DNA from: an uncultured Piscinibacter sp.
GTDB lineage: Bacteria; Pseudomonadota; Gammaproteobacteria; Burkholderiales; Burkholderiaceae_C
Direction: 5' to 3'
DNA: 64,000 nucleotides
Assembly (NCBI RefSeq): GCF_937952055.1
Contig: NZ_CALFYO010000015.1
Coordinates: 1-64,000 of the forward strand
Positions 29,601-38,015 of the stretch are shown piece by piece (the stretch's first letter is position 1; the number at the start of each line of letters is the position of its first letter). The notes under the pieces were generated by a model. The model was not told where the DNA came from and did no database searches. It saw nothing but the letters and a program-made list of their open reading frames with translations. A program made the translations under genes and the position numbers.

Positions 29601-30249
29601 GGCAGCGCCACGTCCGTCACTGGCCGTCGCCATCGAGGAGGCGTTGATCGGGACGCTGGGCGGGGACCACCCCCACCTGCAGGACGTCTTCGAGCGCAAT
29701 CTGGCCGGCATGCTGCTCGGCTTCCCGCCCACGGTGCAGGGCAACTTCCTGCAGGTCATGAAGTACTGGATCGAAGAAGGCACGCTGTGGCAGCACCAGC
29801 AAGCGATTGCCGAGGCGTTCAAGCACATCGCGCTGGACGACGTCGACGCCGGCGCGGTGTTCCGGGCGGTCGAGCCGGTGCTGCGCAGGCGCCTCATGGC
29901 CACCATGCGCCGCCGTCCCGTGCCCGAAACGCTGTGGCGCAGCCCGGTCGTGACTGGCGGTGACGTGGACACGCTGGACCCGGACAAGCGCGTGATCGTG
30001 GGCGTGCGCTCCGCGCTGGCAGAGGTGGAAGCCGACGCCGTGCTCGACCCCGACGACTTTAACGAACTCATGTTCGGCGGCAGCCGCAGCGCGCGCTCGC
30101 CCCTGCACGGCGTGCATGCCTGCCCCGGCTACAAGCTGGGCGTGGGCGTGCTGCTGGCATTGCTGGCGGGGCTGCTGTCGGCCGGGACGCTACAGCCCAC
30201 CGGCTCGCCGGTACAGCTGATGCTCACGCCGCGGCCGCGTCGCCCGTGA
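26617..30249 (+). CDS. DyP-type peroxidase / cytochrome P450-like fusion protein
   Basis: A 1210-residue multidomain protein. Residues about 1-310 form an unassigned alpha/beta domain. About 315-770 is a DyP-type heme peroxidase: GFADGISQP at 504-512 carries the GXXDG distal Asp507, and His625 in QSHVRRTNPRDG matches the proximal heme ligand. About 975-1200 resembles cytochrome P450: an I-helix-like NLAGMLLGFPPTVQGNF stretch, a K-helix-like MRRRPVPETLWRSP, and a heme-thiolate-type loop HGVHACPGYKLG with Cys1169. A GGGGAGG ribosome site supports the ATG. No signal peptide is seen. Likely chemistry is a peroxidase feeding a P450-type rearrangement or oxidation, comparable in layout to fungal Ppo enzymes, but this is inference. 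The 3' end overlaps the convergent cyclase gene by 26 bp. Confidence 0.85.
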   Translation: MRSMVKGQSLAGATNLALMAPVHEHMVPGEETITYLERLRRLLDALHASRRNLREAELDAPVFPDSIGRFDIIQQFRYAIWTAPADGSGQRTSYLTLNVSFDGGWEPYMRVIQRDIGELLDALLCHCPGYPGSRQATFDAYCRWVRDHEMDAGIFYTDSPATAADARYLSGLERIQREERDPVAAQSKAAGFALPSLARQQQEAIAQVKADPGRALALPLRTLKGLYRLVPFFGRQGLTLEREDLVLRRFAQLVLKEFRALVRTLLSGDHHPHLPPPEAKALADRLRPFLMAFEDELQWLCEAEPAEAPAVPGVDRSPYPYDPTRLQDSILQRTDPVTHGCLVLLGVTGAADARAALAAWLKRCGPPADAAAVRWHIGFTHAGLRVLGASATTLDHLPAEFAQGMEARCGILGDLRANHPSRWRRPLRLGAPPEWDDRIDLSAVHAVLVLRKVDPRDASSDLHPDLAAEVAGVTGADNGWRVLAVEPTRSWRRSDGGASTGHFGFADGISQPSFAEPPAAPRPPDQLRAGELLLGHANDRGDEPWSIHRDDPLLRDGSFLVVRKLRQRVDRLEAAKLSDEARAKMMGRWQDGRPLLHPTLPADPASNDFSYGMDAQGRHCPLQSHVRRTNPRDGRSHMPRILRRGMSYGPAMDQADLQTDRGLMFMAYCASIAEQFEVLQHWVAGGNSSGLSSPQSDPFLGVPQAGERRVFRYVDSKGEMQHVELGDQPLVELQWGLYLFVPSLDGLRALAAAPEPATTSRTPGPVPSWDPSGNLESWRMRLESPEPSPATWAEVRRQSGGCAHADGYGELFGSLDAVLQVLRDDGSRYSVAGYATRMGQTIGVNLLGLDANDPQRQAQADAVNGVIDGVDEQQAFEAAWPMVQATIAGFALLDRPPGLPPGDPRVRRPVDLVTLGERVLAGLCKLWFGLPDGTRMVVGGRRPEAPEIGATPRCPGDLFSSSRTIFAPHPPRAVVNRARVEGRNVQTAVAGYLRSAAPRPSLAVAIEEALIGTLGGDHPHLQDVFERNLAGMLLGFPPTVQGNFLQVMKYWIEEGTLWQHQQAIAEAFKHIALDDVDAGAVFRAVEPVLRRRLMATMRRRPVPETLWRSPVVTGGDVDTLDPDKRVIVGVRSALAEVEADAVLDPDDFNELMFGGSRSARSPLHGVHACPGYKLGVGVLLALLAGLLSAGTLQPTGSPVQLMLTPRPRRP

Positions 30250-33200
30250 GCGCGGCCGGCAGCGGCCGGGGGCACAGAAGCACCGCCGGAGACAGCTGGC
30301 GGCCACCGTCGGCGAGCAGGCGCGCCTGCGCCAGGTGCCAGGGCATCGCCATGCGCTCGAAAGCCTGGCCGGCGCGCGCAGCCAGCGCCTGCGCCGCCGC
30401 GACGCGCCCCTGCGCCGCCTCGATGCGCGCTTCGCACAACTGCGTGGCAGCCCGCTCATGGTCCGACTCGCGCCGCCGCGCCGTGTCGTAGGCGCGCGCC
30501 AGGTGGCGGGCCGCCCGGGTCGCCTTGCCGCACGCGGCGGCATCCAGCGCCAGCGCGCGCTGGCTCATCGCCAGGCCGAGACGATCGCTGTGGCGCGCCC
30601 GCCGCAGGGCCAGCGCAGCATGCCGGCGCGCCGTCTCGCGCTGGCCCAGCGCCAGCAGTCCCTCGGTCAGCCAGCCGTGGTTGAGCGAGCGAAAGATGCC
30701 GGTCTCGCGCGGCGCCAGCCACGCAGTGGCCTCCTGGATGGCCAGCATCGACTGTGGCTGCCCGTGCAGCATCCAGTGCGCGTAGTGCTCGATGGCGCAG
30801 GCGATGGAGTACTGCGCCAGGCTGCGCGTGGCGCGTGCGATGCGCGCCGACTCCGCGGCTGCCGGGATGGCCTGCTCCCACGCGCCCTGCCACAGCAGCA
30901 CGGCCGCGCGCCAGCCGTGGATGGTCGCGCCGATCTCGTGTTCCTCGCCCATCACGCAGGTGAGCGCCTCGGCGAAGCTCTCCTCGGCGTCGGCAAACCG
31001 GCCACGGTCGCCCAGCACGCAGGCTCGGCAGACCAGCGAGAAGGCCAGGCCGACGTTGGTGCGGCGCCCGCTGCGGTGACGCCGCTTCACCGCGATGGCC
31101 TCGTCGAGCAGCGCCAAGGCCTGCGCATACTGGCCGGCGGCCGTGTGGGCCTCGCCCAGCGTGGCCACCACCTGCACCGCCAGTGGGTCGTCGGTGGCCT
31201 GGCGCGCCAGCTGCAGGGCTTGCTCGCCGTGCCGCACAGCCTCGAGCGCATCGCCCAGGCCGTAGTGGATGTAGCTCAGCCAGTAGCGGGCGCGGGCGCG
31301 CACGGCCAGGTCGGACTGGCGCTCGGCCAGGGCCAGCGCCCGCTGCACCAGGGCCAGGTCGGCTCGCGTCGGGTCGTACAGCGACACCAGGCCCAGCCGC
31401 TGCACGATGGCGATCCAGCGCAGCGAGCGCTCTTCGTCCAGCCCGAGCCGATCCAGCGCGGCCAGTGCCACGCGGTAGTGGGCCCGCGCGCGGTCCAGCG
31501 CGGACGCGCCCAGGGCGCGGTCGCCGGCCCGTTCGGCGTAGCGCGCGGCCAGCGTCGGCTCGCCGCCGGCATCGAAGTGGTAGGCGAGGGCCTCCAGCAC
31601 ATCGGTCTCGGGCTGGTCGGCGCAGCGCTGCAGCAGCGCCGAGGCCACGCGCAGGTGCAGCCACTGTCGCTGGTGCAGGCCGACGCGCTCGTACACCACA
31701 TCGCGCGTGAGGCCGTGCTTGAAACGCAGCGTGCCGCTGCGCTCGGCCGGATAGAGGAAGTCCTGTTCGGCCAGTGCGCGCACGTCGGGGTCGTCGGCGC
31801 CGCGGCCGTACAAATGCTGCAGCAGCCATGCCGGCACCACGTTGCCGATCACGGCCGCGGCGCGCAACAGCTCGGCCTGCACCGCAGGCAGCGCGCGCAG
31901 GCGCGACTCCACCAGGTGTGCCAGCCAGCCCGCCGCACCCTGCAGGCGGTTCAGTCCGGCCAGGCCGGCCTGGTCCGACCCCTGGCTGAGCAGCACGTCG
32001 CGCCGGCTGGCGCGCTGCACCGAGTGGCACAGCTCGCCGAGGAACAGCGGGTTGCCGCCGGCGTGCCGGCACACCTCGCCGAGCACGAAGGGGTCCACGG
32101 CGGGCAGCCGCCCCCGCGCCAGCTGCATCGCCTCGTCCTCGGACAGCGGCGCCAGCACCAGTGTGGTGTCGGCCAGCTCCAGTCCCCGGGGATGATCGAC
32201 CGCGCGAGTCGTGAGCAGCACCATCAGCGGCATCTCGACCTGCCGGCGCAGCGCCTGCAGGACCTGGTGCGAGGCGTCGTCGGCCCACTGCCAATCGTCG
32301 ATGAACAGCAGCACCGGGCCCTGCAGCAGCCAGGGCGACAGCGCGGCGCGCACCGCGGCGAGCACGGCGCCGGCCCTGTCGGGCACGGCCTGCCCCAGCT
32401 CGCGCAGCACCTGCGCAAAGGGCTGCATCGGCTCGGCGCCGAGGTGGTCGTCGCAGTAGGCGTGCAGCACGCGCCAGCCGCGCTGGGCCGCCTGCTGCGC
32501 GAGCACCTGGGCGAGCGCCGTCTTGCCCATGCCCGGCGGCCCTGCCAGCGCAGCCACCCGTGCATGGCCGGCACGTGCCCGCAGCAGGTCCTCCTGCAGC
32601 CGCACGAGCTCGCCGGTGCGGCCCACCCAGCCCGCCTCGCCCTGCGCATCGCGCGGCCCAGCGCTCGCGGCGGCGCTGTCCGTCCGGCCGGGATGGCGCG
32701 CAGCCAGCACCTGCAGCACGCGCACCGGCTCGTCGTGGCCCCTGACGCGCAGCTCGCGCTCGCCGTTGCATGAGAAGTGGCGCGCCCAGCGCCCCAGCGT
32801 GGCGACACTGACCAGCACTTCGTCGGCACGCGCCGCTTCGGCCAGACGCGCGGCGATGTTGGGCACGGGGCCCATCAGCTCGAAGCGGCCGCGTTCGATG
32901 TCGCCCTGACCGACGAGCACAAGCCCGCCGTGGATGCCGGAGTGCAGCGTGAGCGCATGCCCCGGCGGCAGCCGGACGCGCAGCGAGCGCACCCGCGCGT
33001 GCAGCGCCAGCGCCGCCCCCACGGCGCGTCGCGCATCGTCCTCGCGGGTGTCGGGATAGCCGAACATGGCCAGCAGGCCGTCACCCTGCACGCGCACCAC
33101 CAGGCCGCCGTGCCGCACGATCTCGTCGTTGTAGGCGGCGCGCAGTTCGGCCAGCAGGGCGGCGTAATGCTCACCTTCCATCGCGCCGGCCAGCTCGGTG

Positions 33201-33397
33201 GAGCGCGACAGGTCCGCGAACAGCAGGGTCACCACGTGCCGATGGGGCACCGCACCGACGCCAGCGTCGTCGGGCGCAGGGGGACCGTTGCTGGCGTATG
33301 CGGTCACGGATGCGGCGGTCGCGTGGCGGCGCGACAGGTTGCTGATGGAGTGTAATGAGCCGGTGCGCCGGCCGCAGCCGCTCAATGCATCCGGCAT
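30224..33397 (-). CDS. Class III adenylate/guanylate cyclase-AAA ATPase-TPR regulator
   Basis: A 1057-residue signalling protein. The N-terminal cyclase domain (about residues 50-225) has VTLLFADLSRST with the first metal Asp and VVRVQGDGLLAMFG with the second. Then an AAA/NB-ARC-type ATPase with Walker A AGPPGMGKTALA and Walker B VLLFIDDWQWAD, and a long Ala-rich helical C-terminus with TPR-like repeats. This build is typical of stand-alone bacterial cyclase/ATPase regulators. Likely cytoplasmic. It starts 16 bp after the acyltransferase gene on the same strand and converges on the peroxidase/P450 gene. A start within the first 50 residues is also possible. Confidence 0.88.
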   Translation of the reverse strand: MPDALSGCGRRTGSLHSISNLSRRHATAASVTAYASNGPPAPDDAGVGAVPHRHVVTLLFADLSRSTELAGAMEGEHYAALLAELRAAYNDEIVRHGGLVVRVQGDGLLAMFGYPDTREDDARRAVGAALALHARVRSLRVRLPPGHALTLHSGIHGGLVLVGQGDIERGRFELMGPVPNIAARLAEAARADEVLVSVATLGRWARHFSCNGERELRVRGHDEPVRVLQVLAARHPGRTDSAAASAGPRDAQGEAGWVGRTGELVRLQEDLLRARAGHARVAALAGPPGMGKTALAQVLAQQAAQRGWRVLHAYCDDHLGAEPMQPFAQVLRELGQAVPDRAGAVLAAVRAALSPWLLQGPVLLFIDDWQWADDASHQVLQALRRQVEMPLMVLLTTRAVDHPRGLELADTTLVLAPLSEDEAMQLARGRLPAVDPFVLGEVCRHAGGNPLFLGELCHSVQRASRRDVLLSQGSDQAGLAGLNRLQGAAGWLAHLVESRLRALPAVQAELLRAAAVIGNVVPAWLLQHLYGRGADDPDVRALAEQDFLYPAERSGTLRFKHGLTRDVVYERVGLHQRQWLHLRVASALLQRCADQPETDVLEALAYHFDAGGEPTLAARYAERAGDRALGASALDRARAHYRVALAALDRLGLDEERSLRWIAIVQRLGLVSLYDPTRADLALVQRALALAERQSDLAVRARARYWLSYIHYGLGDALEAVRHGEQALQLARQATDDPLAVQVVATLGEAHTAAGQYAQALALLDEAIAVKRRHRSGRRTNVGLAFSLVCRACVLGDRGRFADAEESFAEALTCVMGEEHEIGATIHGWRAAVLLWQGAWEQAIPAAAESARIARATRSLAQYSIACAIEHYAHWMLHGQPQSMLAIQEATAWLAPRETGIFRSLNHGWLTEGLLALGQRETARRHAALALRRARHSDRLGLAMSQRALALDAAACGKATRAARHLARAYDTARRRESDHERAATQLCEARIEAAQGRVAAAQALAARAGQAFERMAMPWHLAQARLLADGGRQLSPAVLLCPRPLPAALTGDAAAA

Positions 33398-33413
33398 GGC
33401 AGGCGGATTGGCT

Positions 33414-34016
33414 TCAGCCAGCGTCGAACTGGCCCGCGTTCAGGCCGCGCATCGGCGCGTAGAAGGCACGGATGCGCACCAGGTCGGCATCGAGGTCGTC
33501 GCCCGGCTCGATGAGCGGCCCGAGGCCGAGGCGGCGCTGGCCGTAGTCGAGGTAGGCGAGCTGGATCGGCAGACCGGCACCGCGCGCGATATGGTGGAAG
33601 CCGGTCTTCCACTGTGAACGTCGGCTGCGCGTGCCTTCCGGGGACAGCACCAGCTGCAACGGCCCCGGCGCGGCCTTCAGCGCCGTGATCGAGGAGGCCA
33701 CGAGCTGGTTCGCGCGGTCCCGCTGCACCGGGATGCCCCCCAGCCAGCGCATCAGCGTTCCGAACGGCGGCCGGAAGAGCGAGGCCTTGCCGAGCCAGCG
33801 GATGTTCATGCCCAGCGCGAAGGCACCCATGAGCGTGAACGGCAGGTCCCAGTTGCTGGTGTGCGGAGCGGCGATGACGACGCAGCGCGGCGCGTGCGGC
33901 GCCGGCGCGCCTTCGACGCGCCAACCGGCGAGCCTCAGCCCGAGCCTTGACACGGTGCGCAGCAGCGGCACGAGCAGCGGAGTGTCGAAGATCGTGACCG
34001 GCATGGAGGCAAGCAT
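33414..34016 (-). CDS. 1-acyl-sn-glycerol-3-phosphate acyltransferase-like protein
   Basis: PlsC-family acyltransferase of 200 residues, short compared with classic PlsC but typical of the compact membrane-associated type. The catalytic HX4D motif is HTSNWD, followed by WLGKASLF and the substrate motif SPEGTRSR. ATG codons at 34016 (MLAS) and 34004 (MPVT) are both possible; neither has a clear Shine-Dalgarno. It is divergent from the phospholipase D gene, which suggests a shared phospholipid theme. Confidence 0.88.
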   Translation of the reverse strand: MLASMPVTIFDTPLLVPLLRTVSRLGLRLAGWRVEGAPAPHAPRCVVIAAPHTSNWDLPFTLMGAFALGMNIRWLGKASLFRPPFGTLMRWLGGIPVQRDRANQLVASSITALKAAPGPLQLVLSPEGTRSRRSQWKTGFHHIARGAGLPIQLAYLDYGQRRLGLGPLIEPGDDLDADLVRIRAFYAPMRGLNAGQFDAG

Positions 34017-34076
34017 AAGCGCTGCGCATGGCCTTCGGCCCGTACACTGCACCGGCCACTTCCCGAGCCCCCGAAC

Positions 34077-35444
34077 ATGCCCCCTGAGGTGCCCGCCCCC
34101 CCCATCGCCGAGGCAGCGCACGGCCCGGCCGCCGCGGCGCCGCCCGGCGGACCGGTCTATCGCGGCCTGGCGCGCGGGCTGGCGGCTCTGCAACGCCGCG
34201 GCTGGCCCGCAGCGCTGGCGCGCATCGACGCCGGCGAACTGCGCGGCTACGCGCTGGCCTTCGACTACATGCTGAAGGCCACGGCCTGGAAGCACCGGCG
34301 CGGTGAGCCCTCGTGGCCGGCGATCCAGGCACGCTGGGCCCGCGCCGTCGGCGACACCGCGCTGCGCGACCGTCTCGCCGGCACGCTGCACGCCGACGAC
34401 CGCTTCGAACTCATCGCCGACGGTCCGGCCGGCTTCGAGCGCCGCGCCGCGCTGTACGCCGGCGCCAGCCGCAGCATCGACGTCGCCACCTACTACATCC
34501 AGCCCGACGAGACGGGCCTGGCGACGATCCGGGCCTGGGCCGACTGCGTCGCGCGCGGCGTGCGCGTGCGACTGCTGGTCGACCGCTACGCCATGGCGAA
34601 AAAGTCCATCGAGGTCGCCGGCATGGAGGCGCTGCATGCCGCACTGGCACAGGCCGGCGTGCAGCTGCGTGAATGGCACGACCCCGAGCGACCGCACGAC
34701 AGCACGCACCGCAAGGCGATCGTCGTCGACGGCCGCACGGCGCTGGTTGGCGGACGCAACTTCGCCGACCACTACCGCGGCACCGCCTGGCGCGACCTCG
34801 ACCTCGTTCTCGAAGGCCCGTCGGTGGCGCCGCTGGCGACCAGCTTCGAGGCCTGGTGGTCAGGCCTGCATCGGCCGCTGCCGCCGGCGCGGCCCTGGGT
34901 CGACCACGTGCCGGCCGACATCCTGACCGACCCGGTGATGGGCTTCGTGCTCGCCGCGGTGGGCGCGGCGCGTGAGTCGGTGGATCTCGAGCTGGCCTAC
35001 TTCGTCGCGCACGACACGCTGTGCACCGCACTGGCCGATGCCGCGCGCCGCGGCGTGCGCGTGCGCCTTCTCACCAACTCGGCGGCTTCGAACGACCTGC
35101 CCTATGCGGTGTGGACGGCCTACGAAGGCGCGCGCCGGCTGCTCGAGGCCGGCTGCGAGGTGCACCTGCGTCCCGGTGCCGGCCGCACCCTGCACTGCAA
35201 GTACGTGCTCGTCGACCGACGCTGGATCAGCTTCGGCAGCCACAACCTGGACTACTACTCGCCGCGCTTCGTCTGCGAAAACAACCTCGTCGTCGACGCA
35301 CCGGCGCTGGCCGAACGCCTGTCCGACTTCTTCGACACCGGCGTCGCCTCGGCCGAGCCACTGACGCTGGCGGCGGCGCGGCAATGGCTGGCCGGGCATC
35401 GCGCGCGCCGGCTCTACGACCTTGTCTTCCGCGACTTCCAGTAG
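34077..35444 (+). CDS. Phospholipase D family protein / cardiolipin synthase-like
   Basis: A 455-residue protein with two PLD domains. Catalytic HKD motifs are HRKAIVVD (near residue 217, followed by GGRNFADHY) and HCKYVLVD (near residue 373, followed by GSHNLDYYS). Family members make cardiolipin from phosphatidylglycerol or phosphatidylethanolamine at the inner membrane. The first 45 residues are Pro/Ala-rich. It is divergent from the acyltransferase gene and overlaps the downstream transporter gene by 23 bp. Confidence 0.9.
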   Translation: MPPEVPAPPIAEAAHGPAAAAPPGGPVYRGLARGLAALQRRGWPAALARIDAGELRGYALAFDYMLKATAWKHRRGEPSWPAIQARWARAVGDTALRDRLAGTLHADDRFELIADGPAGFERRAALYAGASRSIDVATYYIQPDETGLATIRAWADCVARGVRVRLLVDRYAMAKKSIEVAGMEALHAALAQAGVQLREWHDPERPHDSTHRKAIVVDGRTALVGGRNFADHYRGTAWRDLDLVLEGPSVAPLATSFEAWWSGLHRPLPPARPWVDHVPADILTDPVMGFVLAAVGAARESVDLELAYFVAHDTLCTALADAARRGVRVRLLTNSAASNDLPYAVWTAYEGARRLLEAGCEVHLRPGAGRTLHCKYVLVDRRWISFGSHNLDYYSPRFVCENNLVVDAPALAERLSDFFDTGVASAEPLTLAAARQWLAGHRARRLYDLVFRDFQ

Positions 35445-36633
35445 CGGCGGCGGCAGCCGCCGCGCGCTCGCGCTCGTCGCTGCCGCCGTGCTGGCCGGCT
35501 TCGACGCCGGCGCGATCGGCTTCGTGCTGCCGGCGATGCGCGGCGCCACCGGGGCCGACGCGCAGACGGCCTCATGGCTGCTGTCGGTGTTCGTCGCCGC
35601 CACGCTGGTGGCGGTGCCGGCCTGCGCCTTCGCGGTGCGGCGCTTCGGCGCGCCACGCCTGCTGCAAGCCTGCCTGGCACTGGCGGCGCTGGCCGCCGCG
35701 CTGGCGGCGCTGGCGCCCGCCACCGGTGCCGTGCTCGCCGCGCGCGCGCTGCAGGGGCTGGCGCACGGACCGCTGCTGCCGCTGGGTGCGGCCATCGTCG
35801 TGGTGCACTGGCCCGTGCAGGTGCAGGGCCGGCTGATGGGGGTGATCTCGCTCGGCTACGGCCTGGCCTTCCTGGTGGCGATGGTCGGCACGCCCTGGCT
35901 GCTGCAGTTCGGCTGGCGCAGCGGCTTCGCGCTGTCGGCGGGGCTGGCCCTTCTGGCGCTGACGCTGACGCCGGCCGGACAGGCCAGGGGCGCCGGATCG
36001 CCGGTGGTGGCCGCGACGCCGACACGCACCTGGCGCGCGCTGTGGGTGCGACCGATGCCTGCGGTCGCGCTGCTGGCGGTGGGCACCGGCATCGGGCAGG
36101 CGGTGCTGTTGTGGCTGCCCAGCCTGGCTGTGGCGCGACTGGGCGCGGCCATGACCGAGACCTCGCTGCTGATGCTGCCGCTGGTGGCCGGCGGGCTGAT
36201 TGCCACCGGACTGGTGATCGCGCTGCTCGACCGCGTCGGCGCACGGCCCCTGGTGCTCGGCGGCGCCGCGCTCAGCGTCGCGGGCGTGCTGCTGGCTGCG
36301 GGGGCGCCACCGTCTCCCGCTGCCTTCATGGCCGGCGCCGCCGCGCTCGGGCTCGGTGTCACCGGCCTGTGCGGTGGCCCGCTGCGCTATGCCGCGGCGC
36401 GCGCGTTGCCGCTCGGTGAACAAGGGCTGGCGCAGGGCGCGGTGGCCTGGCTGACCAACCTCGGCGTGCTCGGCGGAAGCGTGCTGCTGGGCGCGCTGGC
36501 CGCACGCGGTCAAGCCGGCACGGCGGTTGCCGCCACGGTGCAGGCGCTGCTGACCGCCTGCGCTCTGATGGCCGTCGCGTTCCTGGCGGCGCTCACCTTG
36601 CCAAGACACCGCACGGCTTCGGCGGCGACCTGA
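35422..36633 (+). CDS. Major facilitator superfamily transporter
   Basis: A 403-residue membrane protein with about twelve hydrophobic helices. Helix 1 includes LVAAAVLAGFDAGAIGFVLP and the sequence AARALQGLAHGPLLPLGAA resembles motif C/antiporter helices of DHA-type carriers. The start is a TTG inside the end of the phospholipase D gene (SSATSSSGGGSRRALALVA); translation is presumably coupled. The substrate is not predictable. Ala/Leu content is extreme, as usual for such proteins in this genome type. Confidence 0.85.
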   Translation: MSSATSSSGGGSRRALALVAAAVLAGFDAGAIGFVLPAMRGATGADAQTASWLLSVFVAATLVAVPACAFAVRRFGAPRLLQACLALAALAAALAALAPATGAVLAARALQGLAHGPLLPLGAAIVVVHWPVQVQGRLMGVISLGYGLAFLVAMVGTPWLLQFGWRSGFALSAGLALLALTLTPAGQARGAGSPVVAATPTRTWRALWVRPMPAVALLAVGTGIGQAVLLWLPSLAVARLGAAMTETSLLMLPLVAGGLIATGLVIALLDRVGARPLVLGGAALSVAGVLLAAGAPPSPAAFMAGAAALGLGVTGLCGGPLRYAAARALPLGEQGLAQGAVAWLTNLGVLGGSVLLGALAARGQAGTAVAATVQALLTACALMAVAFLAALTLPRHRTASAAT

Positions 36634-36676
36634 GAGCGGCTAAGCTCGTCGCTTTTGCACAGCACACGGAGCGCCG

Positions 36677-37900
36677 TTGTCCTGCCACCAACCCAGCATG
36701 ACCGAAGCCGAATGTGAGGCACCGCGCGCAGCGCCTAGCGATCTCGCCACCGTGATGGCGATGCTCGGGCGCAGCACGCTCTTCCAGCGCTGCAGCAACG
36801 AAGACCTGGCCGCGCTGGCCGGCAGCGCACGCCACGTCGACCATGCAGCCGGCACCGACATCGTGTGCGAAGGCGACCCGGCGCACGACTTGATGCTCAT
36901 CGAAAGCGGCGAGGCCCTGGTGCTCAAGCGCGGCGACTCGGGACAGGAGCACACGATCAACCGCCTCGTCGCCGGCGACTCTTTCGGCGAGATGGCGTTG
37001 TTCGACCGCGTGCCGCGTTCGGCCACGGTGCGTGCCGCCGGGCCGGTGCGCACGCTGGTGCTGCCGCTGCAGGCGATCGTCGCGTTGGCCGAGGCGCGGC
37101 CGACGCTGGTGCCGGTGCTGGTGGACATCGGCGCGCTGGTGGCCGAGCGGCTGCGCGCGTCGAGCAACAGCGCCGTGGCTGCTGCCGACCGGGCGCTCGC
37201 CGAAGAGCGGATGCGCGCCGTGATGGGACGCTTCACGCTGCTGCTGATCATGGCCTACACGCTCTACACGTGGGTGCTGGGCACGGCCGCGCAGATGAAG
37301 GTGGCGCTGGGCCACAGCGAGTTCATCACCGTGCCCGCGATCATCGTCTGCGTCGCCATCCTGATCGCGTTCGTGCGCGTGTCGGGCTATCCGGCGAGCT
37401 TCTTCGGGTTGACATGGCAGAACGCCGGCCGCCACATCCGCGAGGCGGTGCTGCTGACGTTGCCGTTGATGGCCCTGACCGTGCTGCTGAAGCTGGCGCT
37501 GTTGAAGTGGGTGCCCGGCATGGAGGGGCTGTCACTGTTCCAGATGTTCGCGCCGGCACCGGCGAACGCGCCTGCAGGTGGCTTCAACCCTTGGCTGGCG
37601 CTGGCCTACGTCGTCTTTGCGCCGTTCCAGGAGCTGATCTACCGCGGTGGCGTGCAGGGTTCACTGTCGCACTTCCTCACCGGCCGCCGGCGCGACACGC
37701 TCGCCATCGTCGGCGCCAACATCATCTTCTCGGCCGCCCACTTGTACGTCTCCGTCGGGCTGGCGGTGACGGCCTTCGCGGCGGGCCTGTTCTGGGGCTG
37801 GCTGTACGCACGCCAGCGCGGCTTGGCGGGAGTCTCGGTGTCGCACGTGCTGCTGGGCTTCTGGGCCTTCGAGGTGGTGGACCTCGGCGTGCTGGAATAG
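36677..37900 (+). CDS. Cyclic nucleotide-binding domain fused to CPBP intramembrane protease domain
   Basis: A 407-residue fusion. Residues about 28-150 are a cAMP/CRP-type binding domain, with DSFGEMALFDRVPRSATVRA as the phosphate-binding cassette. After a linker, about eight membrane segments carry a CPBP (Abi/Rce1-like) protease domain: motif 1 is FQELIYRGG (residues near 315), motif 2 FSAAHLYVS and motif 3 SHVLLGFWA. Motif 1 normally starts with two Glu; the first is Gln here. A TTG start at 36677 is chosen because GGAG (36668-36671) is 5 bp before it; an ATG lies 7 codons on. Probably an inner-membrane protein whose protease part is gated by a nucleotide. Confidence 0.85.
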   Translation: MSCHQPSMTEAECEAPRAAPSDLATVMAMLGRSTLFQRCSNEDLAALAGSARHVDHAAGTDIVCEGDPAHDLMLIESGEALVLKRGDSGQEHTINRLVAGDSFGEMALFDRVPRSATVRAAGPVRTLVLPLQAIVALAEARPTLVPVLVDIGALVAERLRASSNSAVAAADRALAEERMRAVMGRFTLLLIMAYTLYTWVLGTAAQMKVALGHSEFITVPAIIVCVAILIAFVRVSGYPASFFGLTWQNAGRHIREAVLLTLPLMALTVLLKLALLKWVPGMEGLSLFQMFAPAPANAPAGGFNPWLALAYVVFAPFQELIYRGGVQGSLSHFLTGRRRDTLAIVGANIIFSAAHLYVSVGLAVTAFAAGLFWGWLYARQRGLAGVSVSHVLLGFWAFEVVDLGVLE

Positions 37901-38015
37901 GAGCGGGTGCGGTCTGCTCGCGCGACCGACGGCAGAGGTCCTGCGCAGCCCGCCGTCCCGACTCGACGCGGCGCAGACCGTGGAGACCGTGAGCCGCTGC
38001 CCCGAGAGCACTGGC

